DNA from: Fimenecus sp045613685
Lineage (GTDB): Bacteria > Bacillota > Clostridia > Oscillospirales > Acutalibacteraceae
Length of the DNA: 63,035 nt
Direction of reading: 5' to 3'
Assembly (NCBI GenBank): GCA_045613685.1
Contig: JAZLBL010000046.1
Location: forward strand, 1-63,035
In this document: piece after piece, positions 54,036-62,442 of the stretch
Layout of the letters: each line of letters begins with the position of its first letter
Position numbering within the stretch: the first letter of the stretch is position 1
Translations under genes and position numbers: made by a program
Notes under the pieces: model-generated
Database searches by the model: none
The model's input: only the letters and a program-made list of their open reading frames with translations
Told to the model about the DNA's origin: nothing

Positions 54036-55043
54036 ATGGACAAAGCTTTTCTTAATAGTTTTAATTATACTGTTTCATTTATTTCACCTAGAATAAAAAA
54101 AATAATTGAAGGAATAAATGAAACAACTATCGAAAACATTCAAGAAATTAGGTTAAGAAAAAACAAACCCGTTGTAATTGTCATTCATGGCGAGTCAAGT
54201 TTTCTTACGACAAATTCCAAGACAACCTATATAGTATCTAATAATTGTGTTATACCGACAGAAAATGAAATTGTTGACACAATAAATAAAATGTGTGGCT
54301 ACTCAATGCACACCCAGGTTGAGAATTTTTCTAATGGTTTTTTAACATTGAAAAATGGTTCAAGAATAGGTCTTTCAGGAACTGCAGTTTATGAAGAAGG
54401 TAACATAAAATCAGTTAAAGATATCAGTTCAATAAATATAAGAATACCGCGAAATAAAATTAACATTTCTGATGCAGTGTTTGATTATTTTAGAAGCAAA
54501 GGGTTGAAAAACATTATTGTAGTTGGTCCACCAAATAGCGGCAAAACTACAATGTTAAAGGATATTGCATATCAACTTTCATCAGGCAGAATGGGGAAAT
54601 ACTATAAGGTCTGTATTATTGACGAAAGAAACGAAATATCTACTAACGAATTTTCTGGTCCTAATACAGATGTTTTATCTGGTTTTAAAAAAGATAATGG
54701 AATTGTAATTTCAATGCGCACGCTTTCACCGGATTTTATTATTTGTGATGAAATTAGTAGTACGAATGAAGTCTTAAAAATAATAGATGGTATGAATTCA
54801 GGCATTAGATTTGTTCTTTCACTGCATTCAAGTAATTTGAACGAGTTAAAGAATAAAAGAGTTTTTAATCTGTTAGTTGAAGAAGCAAATTTTGATACAG
54901 TTGTATTCTTATCAGATTCAAGCCGACCTGGTGAAATTTCAAAAATATATAAGATAGAAAGTCAAGAAAATGAGATTTGTTTTTGCGAGCATGATTTTAA
55001 TAATAAGTTTTGTGATGAATTTATATTTAACAAAGCAAATTAA
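54036..55043 (+). CDS. spoIIIAA: stage III sporulation protein AA
   Basis: SpoIIIAA is the cytoplasmic ATPase of the mother-cell-to-forespore channel (feeding tube). The 335-residue protein has Walker A GPPNSGKT (164-171) and Walker B CIIDERNE (193-200), similar to secretion ATPases. The site ACCGAGGTGA precedes the ATG. Compared with about 300 residues in Bacillus, the C-terminus is longer and runs 74 bases into spoIIIAB. Confidence 0.94.
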   Translation: MDKAFLNSFNYTVSFISPRIKKIIEGINETTIENIQEIRLRKNKPVVIVIHGESSFLTTNSKTTYIVSNNCVIPTENEIVDTINKMCGYSMHTQVENFSNGFLTLKNGSRIGLSGTAVYEEGNIKSVKDISSINIRIPRNKINISDAVFDYFRSKGLKNIIVVGPPNSGKTTMLKDIAYQLSSGRMGKYYKVCIIDERNEISTNEFSGPNTDVLSGFKKDNGIVISMRTLSPDFIICDEISSTNEVLKIIDGMNSGIRFVLSLHSSNLNELKNKRVFNLLVEEANFDTVVFLSDSSRPGEISKIYKIESQENEICFCEHDFNNKFCDEFIFNKAN

Positions 55044-55479
55044 AAACCATACTTCATCAATAAGACAATGTGTTTTAATGATTGATAATATTGAAATTCA
55101 AATAAATTATTCGAATATTAAATTATCCAACTTGATTGAAAGTTTAGCTGGGAATTCCAACTTTAAAAATTTATTATTTCTTAACGAAATTGAGAAAAGA
55201 ATGAATGATTTTTGCAACTTTAATAATGTTTGTAACGACGTTTTTAACGACAAAAGCATTATGCATTTATTTGATGATGAAGACATTAGCTTTTTAAAAG
55301 GCTTCTTTAGTGTATTGGGGAAATCAGATGTAAATGGGCAAGTTTTGAATTGTAAAACATATAAGGAGTTTTTTAAACAAAAGCTTTTATTATTAGAATC
55401 ACAAGAAAAAATTAAATGTAAAAGTCAAACTGCTATCACAGTAGGCTTGGGTTTAGTATTTTCAATTGTAGTTATTTAG
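54970..55479 (+). CDS. spoIIIAB: stage III sporulation protein AB
   Basis: The 169-residue protein has an N-terminal membrane helix (about 4-22) followed by the helical domain and a final hydrophobic segment. It resembles secretion-system F-type membrane proteins and belongs to the SpoIIIA channel. The N-terminus matches the family only if it starts inside spoIIIAA: ATG at 54970, 54991 or 55015. None has a clear Shine-Dalgarno sequence; the first keeps the whole helix, the last removes most of it. This gives an unusual overlap of 29 to 74 bases. Confidence 0.85.
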   Translation: MRFVFASMILIISFVMNLYLTKQIKNHTSSIRQCVLMIDNIEIQINYSNIKLSNLIESLAGNSNFKNLLFLNEIEKRMNDFCNFNNVCNDVFNDKSIMHLFDDEDISFLKGFFSVLGKSDVNGQVLNCKTYKEFFKQKLLLLESQEKIKCKSQTAITVGLGLVFSIVVI

Positions 55480-55487
55480 GTGAAAAA

Positions 55488-55682
55488 ATGGACATTACTT
55501 TTCTTTTTAAAATTGCAGGAATTGGATTAATTGTCGCTGTACTACAACAAATGCTTTCAAAAGCAGGGCGTGAAGAATTTGCGACACTTACAGTATTGAC
55601 GGGAATAATTGTAATAATCGCAATGATAATTCCGCAATTAAGTGAAGTGTTTGAAGAAATTGAATCGATTTTTAGTTTATGA
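55488..55682 (+). CDS. spoIIIAC: stage III sporulation protein AC
   Basis: The 64-residue two-helix membrane protein matches SpoIIIAC (IAGIGLIVAVLQQMLSKAGR and EEFATLTVLTGIIVIIAMI). It is a channel component. AGGTG precedes the ATG, and its stop overlaps the spoIIIAD start by 4 bases. Confidence 0.95.
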   Translation: MDITFLFKIAGIGLIVAVLQQMLSKAGREEFATLTVLTGIIVIIAMIIPQLSEVFEEIESIFSL

Positions 55683-56068
55683 CAATTTTAATTAAAATAT
55701 CAGCAATTGCACTTGTTTATATTTTTCTTTCTTTATTGCTAAAAAATAATCGAAATGAATTTATTTTCTTTATGAGAATAGCGGTAATAGTTTTGATATT
55801 TTTTGCTATTGCTGACAGTTTAAGTGATTTCATTTTAAGTGTAATGCATATGTTTTCTGCGCTTGATATTGATGGATTACATATTAAATCACTTGTTAAA
55901 GTGGCTGGAATTTCGATTGTTTCAGATTTTATTTGTGATATTTTAAAGGACAATAATGAAAGCTCCTTGTCAAGAGTTGTTGAAATGTGCGCAAAAGTTT
56001 TTATTATAATTCTTTGCTTGCCTATGATAAATAGTTTAATTGCTTTTTGTGTTAAAATTTTAAATTGA
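55679..56068 (+). CDS. spoIIIAD: stage III sporulation protein AD
   Basis: The 129-residue protein has four hydrophobic helices and the SpoIIIAD pattern NRNEFIFFMRIAVIVLIFFAI and KVAGISIVSDFICDILKD. It is a membrane part of the SpoIIIA channel. ATGA overlap with spoIIIAC suggests coupled translation. Confidence 0.93.
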   Translation: MTILIKISAIALVYIFLSLLLKNNRNEFIFFMRIAVIVLIFFAIADSLSDFILSVMHMFSALDIDGLHIKSLVKVAGISIVSDFICDILKDNNESSLSRVVEMCAKVFIIILCLPMINSLIAFCVKILN

Positions 56069-57169
56069 ATGAAAAAATTTTTATTGATTCTTATTGTGAT
56101 TTTTATATTTTTACCCTTTTTTAATGTTGAAAGCTTTGCTGTTGATTTTAAAGAAGAATCAAATGAACTTTGGAGTTCTCTTGATGACCGCACAAAAGAA
56201 TATCTAAATGAACTGGGTATTGATGAAATTTCTATGAACGATTTATTCGAAATTACGCCATTGAGAGCAATGAAGTTTTTGATAAAGACAGCTACCACAA
56301 CAGGTAGCGAAATACTAAAAAAAGTAGTTTTAATTATTGCTGTCTTAATTCTGACATCTGTAACAATATCTTTTTTGGATAAATCCAGTTCGATAATTGA
56401 AATTATTCAATTTGTTTCATCTCTAATAATAATATCAATGATTATTGTGTCTTGTGTGCGAATACTGAATGATGCAGTTTCAGCTGTAAAAACAACCTGT
56501 ATTTTTGTTAATGCATATCTACCTGTTATGTGTGCTGCAATAATTGCTACTAGAAATCCAGCAATGGCTTTTACATATAATTCTTTTTCAATTTTTTTAT
56601 CTTCTATGATTACGACAATAGCAGATAAAGTTTTAGTGCCTATAATTAGTTGCTTACTATCATTTAATATTCTTTCATCGTTCTCAACTGAAAATTACAG
56701 AACAAGAATTGTAAAGACAATAAAACGTTTACTGATTATTTCACTTTCTTTTTTTTCAACAATTTTTACGGGAATTCTGACAACACAAAGTATCTTAGCA
56801 AGTTCAACAGATAGTGTGATGCTAAAAGGAATTAGGTTTATTTCAGGTGCGTTTATTCCTATTGTTGGTGGTGGAGTCGGCGACGCGTTATCATCTGTAT
56901 TCAGCAGTTTTTTAATAATGAAAAACACTTTTGGTGTATTTATCATAATTGCAATAATTCTTATAAATTTACCTGTAATGCTTGAATTGTTGATTTGGTA
57001 TTTCGTGTTAGGATTTTGCTCAATAGTATCATCTATGTTAAAACTAGACAACACTACAGAAATATTTGATAGTTTGTCTTCAATTCTTTCAATATTAAAT
57101 ATTATTGTGTTTTTTATTACATTTACATTAGTTATTTCAACAGGTGTTATCTTGATTATGCGAGGCTAA
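56069..57169 (+). CDS. spoIIIAE: stage III sporulation protein AE
   Basis: The 366-residue protein has a signal peptide (about 1-24), an extracytoplasmic N-terminal region and six to eight membrane helices, with GVGDALSSVFSSFLIMKNTFG typical of SpoIIIAE. It is an essential membrane component of the channel. It starts directly after the spoIIIAD stop. Confidence 0.94.
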   Translation: MKKFLLILIVIFIFLPFFNVESFAVDFKEESNELWSSLDDRTKEYLNELGIDEISMNDLFEITPLRAMKFLIKTATTTGSEILKKVVLIIAVLILTSVTISFLDKSSSIIEIIQFVSSLIIISMIIVSCVRILNDAVSAVKTTCIFVNAYLPVMCAAIIATRNPAMAFTYNSFSIFLSSMITTIADKVLVPIISCLLSFNILSSFSTENYRTRIVKTIKRLLIISLSFFSTIFTGILTTQSILASSTDSVMLKGIRFISGAFIPIVGGGVGDALSSVFSSFLIMKNTFGVFIIIAIILINLPVMLELLIWYFVLGFCSIVSSMLKLDNTTEIFDSLSSILSILNIIVFFITFTLVISTGVILIMRG

Positions 57170-57170
57170 A

Positions 57171-57596
57171 ATGGAATCGATTAAACAATGGCTTTTATCT
57201 TTGTGTGGTGCAACAGCAATAACTGGAATTTTTCAGTTTTTCTTATCAAATAGCAATTTAAAAAAATCTATAAATATTTTTTTGTCAGTGTTTGTTTTGT
57301 TTTATACGGTAATACCTTTATCAAACATAGAACCAATAAATCTGGAACTTGATTTTAAGAATATTGAGCAGAGTGTGTTTTCAAAAGAAAACTATGAGGA
57401 AATCATTTTAGCAACAATTAGAAATGTATGCGAAGAAAACGATGCCGAAGTGATTTCGGTTGATATTGATTCATATATTGAAGATGATAGCTTAGTTGTC
57501 AATAAAATAGAAATTGAAATAGACGCTCCTTCAAAATCAGATAATATTGAAAACATATTGAAAAATGAGTTTGGATTTGAGGTGTGTGTTAATTGA
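57171..57596 (+). CDS. spoIIIAF: stage III sporulation protein AF
   Basis: The 141-residue protein has two N-terminal helices (about 12-26 and 34-50) and a soluble C-terminal domain outside the mother-cell membrane, which in this family folds as a ring-building motif. It begins one base after the spoIIIAE stop and overlaps spoIIIAG by 4 bases. Confidence 0.9.
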   Translation: MESIKQWLLSLCGATAITGIFQFFLSNSNLKKSINIFLSVFVLFYTVIPLSNIEPINLELDFKNIEQSVFSKENYEEIILATIRNVCEENDAEVISVDIDSYIEDDSLVVNKIEIEIDAPSKSDNIENILKNEFGFEVCVN

Positions 57597-58144
57597 AAAA
57601 TAAATTGATAAAAGAAAACTTATATAATTTATTTAATAAAGACAAAAAAATATTACTTGTTGTTTTAGTTGGCTTTATAGGTGTTTTACTAATTGCGATT
57701 TCTGAAATGAATCTTGATAAATCAACTGAAAAGGGAAAAGATTTGACACAAAATATGGACTCTTATGAGTATTGTGATTATCTTGAGAGAAGGGTTGAAG
57801 ATATCATTAATTCTATTGATGGCGCAGGTGAAGTTAGAGTTATGATAACCCTTGCTGAAACAACCGAATATGTCTATGCACAGAATCAAAATGGCACTAA
57901 GAAGTCTAATAAGGATTCGGAAAATTCAGATAATAAAAGTAATTTTGTAATTATTGAGAATGATAATAACGATTCAGGCCTTTTGATTAAAACCTATGAA
58001 CCTAAAGTCAGGGGAGTTGCAGTAGTGTGTGTTGGTGGCGATAATCCAATAGTTCAGCAACAGATATATTCAACAGTAAGTGCAGTTCTCAATGTGAGCA
58101 CAGCGAGAATTTCAATATCAAAATTAAAATCAGAAAAGGAGTAA
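57593..58144 (+). CDS. spoIIIAG: stage III sporulation protein AG
   Basis: The 183-residue protein has one membrane helix (about 21-36) and the ring-forming domain (VRVMITLAETTEYVYAQN and PKVRGVAVVCVGG). It forms a large ring in the intermembrane space between mother cell and forespore. It starts with TTG at 57593 behind GAGGTG and ends 3 bases before spoIIIAH. Confidence 0.93.
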   Translation: MKNKLIKENLYNLFNKDKKILLVVLVGFIGVLLIAISEMNLDKSTEKGKDLTQNMDSYEYCDYLERRVEDIINSIDGAGEVRVMITLAETTEYVYAQNQNGTKKSNKDSENSDNKSNFVIIENDNNDSGLLIKTYEPKVRGVAVVCVGGDNPIVQQQIYSTVSAVLNVSTARISISKLKSEKE

Positions 58145-58147
58145 TTT

Positions 58148-58678
58148 ATGAAAAGCAAAATCATTAATAGAAAGCATGTTTTGGTATTCAGTTTAACTTT
58201 CTCATTAGCTCTTACAGTTTTTGTGAATTGGTATTACACAAATCCTAATAGTTTGCAAAATCAAGAGTCCGAGGTAACCGATAATATTAGTTTAGGGGAT
58301 GCTCAGTTAGTAAATGGAACAACTGTATCAGATAACTTTTTTGAAAAAGCACGACTCAACCGAACAAAAGCACACGACAGTGCAAAAGAATCCCTACAAA
58401 CTATTATTAATGATGGAACAACTGATGAAGATACAAAAGTATCAGCAACAGAAAAATTAACAAGATTATCAGAATATATTAAACTTGAAGCAGATTGTGA
58501 AAATTTGATTACTGCTCAAACATCGAAAGAGTGTCTAGTAACTCTTGCTTTTGACTCTGCTGAAGTCATTGTACCAAAAGAAACAATCGATGATAAAATT
58601 CTTATAAAAATCAAGGATATAATACTTACAAAAACAAACATAAATGCAGAGAATATTACCATAATTGAACTAAAATAA
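58148..58678 (+). CDS. spoIIIAH: stage III sporulation protein AH
   Basis: The 176-residue protein has one membrane helix (about 11-27) and an extracytoplasmic YscJ/FliF-like domain that docks with forespore SpoIIQ. It ends the SpoIIIA operon. AAAGGAG lies before the ATG. No terminator lies between its stop and the nusB promoter 15 bases on. Confidence 0.93.
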   Translation: MKSKIINRKHVLVFSLTFSLALTVFVNWYYTNPNSLQNQESEVTDNISLGDAQLVNGTTVSDNFFEKARLNRTKAHDSAKESLQTIINDGTTDEDTKVSATEKLTRLSEYIKLEADCENLITAQTSKECLVTLAFDSAEVIVPKETIDDKILIKIKDIILTKTNINAENITIIELK

Positions 58679-58693
58679 TATTTTCATTTACTA

Positions 58694-58722
58694 TTGAAAT
58701 TTTGCGGATAAAATGATAAAAT
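58694..58722 (+). promoter_or_regulatory. extended -10 promoter for nusB
   Basis: TTGAAA (58694-58699) and TAAAAT (58717-58722) are 17 bases apart with TG one base before the -10 box. The nusB ATG is 97 bases downstream, so a leader of about 90 bases is expected. Confidence 0.75.
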
Positions 58723-58767
58723 ATACATAAATTATATGTATATACATTCGAACCGCAGAAAATTTAG

Positions 58768-58811
58768 AACGCTCCCTGTCCTTTTTCTGACGGGGAGCGT
58801 TATTATTTTGG
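58768..58811 (+). terminator. hairpin in the nusB leader, attenuator-like
   Basis: A 13-base-pair stem with one G-T pair (58768-58780 with 58789-58801) encloses an 8-base loop and is followed by TATTATTTT and then by the ribosome site GGAGG. It lies between the nusB promoter and the gene. It may end read-through from the sporulation operon, act as an attenuator of nusB, or both. Confidence 0.7.
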
Positions 58812-58819
58812 AGGTTATT

Positions 58820-59224
58820 ATGACTAGAAAAGAAGAAAGAGAACTTGCTTTTACACTCATTTTTGAAAAGATTTTCAACGATGAACTAACAGTACAAGAA
58901 ATTGTTGAGAATGCAGTTGAAGCACGTCTTATTGAAGAAAATACCTTTGCTTTTTCTGTTGCACAACTTACATATGAAAATTGCGAAGAAATCGATAGAT
59001 TAATCAATGAGAATTCAGTTGGTTGGCGTGTTGAAAGATTGCCAAAAGTTTCACTTGCTATTTTAAGACTTGCTCTTTGTGAAATTCTTTATGTCCCATC
59101 AGTACCAACAGGTGTTTCTATAAACGAAGCTGTTGAACTCGCAAAGAAATTTGCAACACAAGAAGACGCATCATTTATCAATGGTATTCTTGGTAAATAT
59201 GTTCGAGAGAATGAAGAAAAATGA
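58820..59224 (+). CDS. nusB: transcription antitermination factor NusB
   Basis: NusB joins the rRNA antitermination complex. The 134-residue all-helical protein starts MTRKEERELAF and has the C-terminal signature LAILRLALCEILY followed by SINEAVELAKKFATQ. The start is ATG 58820 behind GGAGG; the longer frame from 58736 lies in the leader. The asp23-type gene that usually precedes nusB in Clostridia is missing. Confidence 0.94.
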   Translation: MTRKEERELAFTLIFEKIFNDELTVQEIVENAVEARLIEENTFAFSVAQLTYENCEEIDRLINENSVGWRVERLPKVSLAILRLALCEILYVPSVPTGVSINEAVELAKKFATQEDASFINGILGKYVRENEEK

Positions 59225-60159
59225 GCTATTATCTTGGAATAGATACAAGTAATTACACTACATCTGTTGCACTGTATAATGATGAGGATAACTCTGTTGT
59301 TAATTTGAAACAACTTTTACCAGTAAAAAGTGGTGAAAAAGGGATTAGACAGAGTGATGCGGTTTTTCATCATACAGTGCAACTGCCACAACTCATTAAA
59401 AAGGCATTTGCCGACAATAACATAAAAATTAAGAGTGTTGGTGTTTCAACAAAGCCTTGTAATTTTGAGAATTCTTATATGCCGTGTTTTTTGAGTGGTA
59501 TGTCTGTTGCAACTGGGATTTCATCTGCAATGAATGTTCCAATGTATGAATTTTCACATCAGGATGGACATATCGCTGCAGCATTGTATTCTTCAAACAA
59601 ACTAGATTTGTTAAATGAAAAGTTTATCGCTTTTCATGTGTCAGGTGGTACATCACAAATAGTTTTTGTCGAACCACATGGTGAATATTTCAAAACAACT
59701 TTAATTTCTGATTCCCTTGACCTTAAAGCCGGACAAGCAGTTGATAGAGTAGGGGTTATGTTAGGTCTTGATTTTCCATGTGGACCTGAACTTGAAAAAT
59801 TGGCATTAAAAAGCAATGCTGAATATAAAAAGATAAAAGTTTTTCGTCGTGATTGTTTCTTTAGCCTTTCGGGGGTTGAAAACAAGTGCAAAAAAATGTT
59901 TGAAGATGGTGAAAAACACGAAGACATAGCACTTTATTGTTTGAACTATATCTATTCTGCACTTGAAGATAGTGCAATGGAAATCATTGATAGATATGGT
60001 GATTTACCGATGGTTTTTTCTGGTGGTGTTATGTCAAACGTGATTATAAAAAATAAACTTACTGAAAAATTCAACGCATACTTTGCTGAGCCGCAATATT
60101 CTTCTGATAATGCTTGTGGTATTGCTATTTTAGCTTCAATTTGTGATAAAAAGGAATAG
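59221..60159 (+). CDS. TsaD-like (M22) paralogue of unknown function
   Basis: The 312-residue protein belongs to the TsaD/Kae1/Gcp superfamily. It has GIDTSNYTTSVAL near the start, the metal motif H-x-x-x-H in SHQDGHIAAA, HVSGGTSQIV, AVDRVGVMLGLDFPCGPELE and the late Asp in YSSDNACGIAILA. It is shorter than true TsaD (about 335-340), and the genuine tsaD usually lies beside tsaB/tsaE, which are not here. It is probably a paralogue conserved beside xseA in Clostridia. The ATG overlaps the nusB stop. Confidence 0.82.
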   Translation: MSYYLGIDTSNYTTSVALYNDEDNSVVNLKQLLPVKSGEKGIRQSDAVFHHTVQLPQLIKKAFADNNIKIKSVGVSTKPCNFENSYMPCFLSGMSVATGISSAMNVPMYEFSHQDGHIAAALYSSNKLDLLNEKFIAFHVSGGTSQIVFVEPHGEYFKTTLISDSLDLKAGQAVDRVGVMLGLDFPCGPELEKLALKSNAEYKKIKVFRRDCFFSLSGVENKCKKMFEDGEKHEDIALYCLNYIYSALEDSAMEIIDRYGDLPMVFSGGVMSNVIIKNKLTEKFNAYFAEPQYSSDNACGIAILASICDKKE

Positions 60160-60163
60160 TGTT

Positions 60164-61369
60164 ATGCAAACACCATTGATTCTGACTGTTTCACAATTAA
60201 ATACTTATGCAAAATCTGTAATAGACCAAGATGCTAACCTTAACAATATGTTTGTTTCAGGCGAAATTTCAAATTTTGTAGACCATTATCGAAGTGGACA
60301 TCTATATATGAGCATTAAAGATAATAACGCTTCAATTAAAGCAGTAATGTTTGCCGGTAATGCATCAAGACTGAAATTTAAGCCTGAAAATGGTATGTCT
60401 GTTATTATTCGTGGCAGAGTTTCTATTTATGAGCGTGACGGACAATATCAGTTATATATTGATGATATGCAACCTGACGGTATTGGCTCGTTAAGCCTTG
60501 CTTTTGAACAATTAAAAGAAAGACTTTCAAAAGAAGGATTATTTTCTCACGAAAACAAAAAGCCAATCCCTAAAATTCCATTAAAAATTGGTGTTATATC
60601 ATCACCAATTGGTGCTGCAGTACAAGATGTTTTAAATGTATTAGGAAGACGTTTTCCTTTAGCTGAAATTGTTTTTGCAGGTGTAAAAGTTCAGGGTGAT
60701 GGTTCTGCTGAACAAATTTCCAAGGCTATTGAAAAAATGAATCAATATAACGTAGCAGATGTAATCATTATTGCTCGTGGCGGCGGCTCTGCAGAAGATT
60801 TATGGGAATTCAATAATGAGAAACTCGCATATGCGATTTATAATTCACACATTCCGATTGTATCCGGTGTAGGTCATGAAACAGATTTTACAATTTGTGA
60901 TTTTGTTGCTGATTTAAGAGCGCCCACACCATCGGCAGCTGCAGAATTAGCAGTACCCGATGCAAATCAACAATACTTTTATATTTCATCACTTAAAAAC
61001 ACTATTGATTCAATAATCAATGAGAAATTATTTGAATGTGAAAGTGATTTTGCAAAATTATGTGAATCAGATGTGCTTACAAACCCAGTTTCAATAATTG
61101 ATAACTGCGAAAATTATCTTATTTCATTAACAGAATTAATTAATGAAAATCTCGGTATGAAAATTGATGACTATTCAAATAAATTCAGTATATTATGTTC
61201 ATCACTTGATAATCTTAGTCCATTAAAAGTATTAGGACGTGGCTATTCAATGGTTAAGAAAAATAATAGCGTGGTTTCATCAGTTGATGATATTGAAAAC
61301 AATGATGAAATTGAGATAAAATTCAGTAATGGCTCTGCAAAAGCACAAATTTTAGAGGTGTTAAAATGA
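60164..61369 (+). CDS. xseA: exodeoxyribonuclease VII large subunit
   Basis: XseA is the catalytic subunit of the single-strand exonuclease VII. The 401-residue protein has an N-terminal OB fold (VSGEISNFVDHYRSGHLYM) and the catalytic region with VIIIARGGGSAEDLWEFN and SGVGHETDFTICDFVADLRAPTPS (given in part). The start ATG at 60164 follows AAAAAGGA. Length is slightly short, mainly in the coiled-coil part. Confidence 0.95.
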   Translation: MQTPLILTVSQLNTYAKSVIDQDANLNNMFVSGEISNFVDHYRSGHLYMSIKDNNASIKAVMFAGNASRLKFKPENGMSVIIRGRVSIYERDGQYQLYIDDMQPDGIGSLSLAFEQLKERLSKEGLFSHENKKPIPKIPLKIGVISSPIGAAVQDVLNVLGRRFPLAEIVFAGVKVQGDGSAEQISKAIEKMNQYNVADVIIIARGGGSAEDLWEFNNEKLAYAIYNSHIPIVSGVGHETDFTICDFVADLRAPTPSAAAELAVPDANQQYFYISSLKNTIDSIINEKLFECESDFAKLCESDVLTNPVSIIDNCENYLISLTELINENLGMKIDDYSNKFSILCSSLDNLSPLKVLGRGYSMVKKNNSVVSSVDDIENNDEIEIKFSNGSAKAQILEVLK

Positions 61370-61560
61370 ATATAACATATGAACAAGCAATAAAAAGACT
61401 TGAAGAAATTGTTGCAAGTCTTGAAGAGGGAAGTCTTTCTCTTGAAGAGTCTTTAAAATTATATGAAGAAAGTGCAAAACTTTCAGAATTCTGTCATAAA
61501 ACTTTAAAAGACGCACGACAGAAAATTATTGCTCTTAATGAGGTTGCAGATAATGATTGA
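61366..61560 (+). CDS. xseB: exodeoxyribonuclease VII small subunit
   Basis: The 64-residue helical protein has the signature YEQAIKRLEEIVASLEEG followed by SLEESLKLYEES. It is coupled to xseA by an ATGA overlap and to ispA by an 8-base overlap. Confidence 0.95.
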   Translation: MNITYEQAIKRLEEIVASLEEGSLSLEESLKLYEESAKLSEFCHKTLKDARQKIIALNEVADND

Positions 61561-62428
61561 TTTAAATTCTTATATTAAAAATCAAGCTAAAATAATTGAT
61601 AACAGACTTGAATATCATTTAGCTCAACTTAATAAATCAGTTGTTACTGATGCTATGACATATAGTGTGAAAAATGGTGGAAAAAGAATTAGACCATTCT
61701 TAGCACTTGAATTTGCGAAAGCATGTGGTGGCGATTTAGAAGTTGCACTCGACTTCGGTTGTGCAATAGAAATGATTCACACCTATTCACTTATTCATGA
61801 TGATTTACCTTGTATGGATAATGATGATATGCGTCGTGGCAAGCCTTCTTGCCATATTGCTTTTGGCGAAGATAATGCGCTTTTGGCAGGGGATGCATTG
61901 TTAACATATGCGTTTAAACTTGTTACACTCGCTAATAATCTTCCTGCAATAAACACAATTAATTCTGTTAGATATCTCTCAGAATATGCAAATGGTATGA
62001 TTGACGGACAAGTGTTGGATTTGCAGTTTGAAAAAACAAATCCAACTGTTGAAGAAGTTTTATCAATGTATAAATTAAAGACAGGGTGCTTATTAATTGC
62101 TTCTTGTCAGCTGGGATGCCTTACTTCTGATAGATGGTCAGAAGACATTAACAGTGCTGCATATAAATTCGCTGAAAATTTAGGTCTTGCGTTCCAAATT
62201 CAAGATGATATTCTTGATATTACAAGTGATGAAGCAACTCTTGGGAAACCAGTTGGTAGTGACGAGAAAAACGAAAAATCAACTATTGTTAAATTCTTTG
62301 GTTTGGAAAAAGCAAAAGAAATGGTTGATGAATATACAAAAAATGCCATTAACGCTTTGGAGGGTATTGATGGCGACACAACGATGCTAAAAGAATTTGC
62401 ATTATATATGGCAAACAGAAAATATTGA
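61553..62428 (+). CDS. ispA: polyprenyl (farnesyl/geranyl) diphosphate synthase
   Basis: The enzyme condenses isopentenyl diphosphate with allylic diphosphates. The 291-residue protein has GGKRIRPFL, the first Asp-rich motif in LIHDDLPCMDNDDMRRGKP, and the second in FQIQDDILD. It starts at ATG 61553 with GAGG upstream. Its position between xseB and dxs fits the common Clostridia order. Chain length is not certain, but the gene context favours farnesyl diphosphate. Confidence 0.95.
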   Translation: MIDLNSYIKNQAKIIDNRLEYHLAQLNKSVVTDAMTYSVKNGGKRIRPFLALEFAKACGGDLEVALDFGCAIEMIHTYSLIHDDLPCMDNDDMRRGKPSCHIAFGEDNALLAGDALLTYAFKLVTLANNLPAINTINSVRYLSEYANGMIDGQVLDLQFEKTNPTVEEVLSMYKLKTGCLLIASCQLGCLTSDRWSEDINSAAYKFAENLGLAFQIQDDILDITSDEATLGKPVGSDEKNEKSTIVKFFGLEKAKEMVDEYTKNAINALEGIDGDTTMLKEFALYMANRKY

Positions 62429-62442
62429 TTGGAGAAATTGTT

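Noticed and set aside
59221..60159. Genuine tsaD
   Set aside because: Shorter than TsaD and away from tsaB/tsaE; called a paralogue instead, though without the rest of the genome this cannot be settled.
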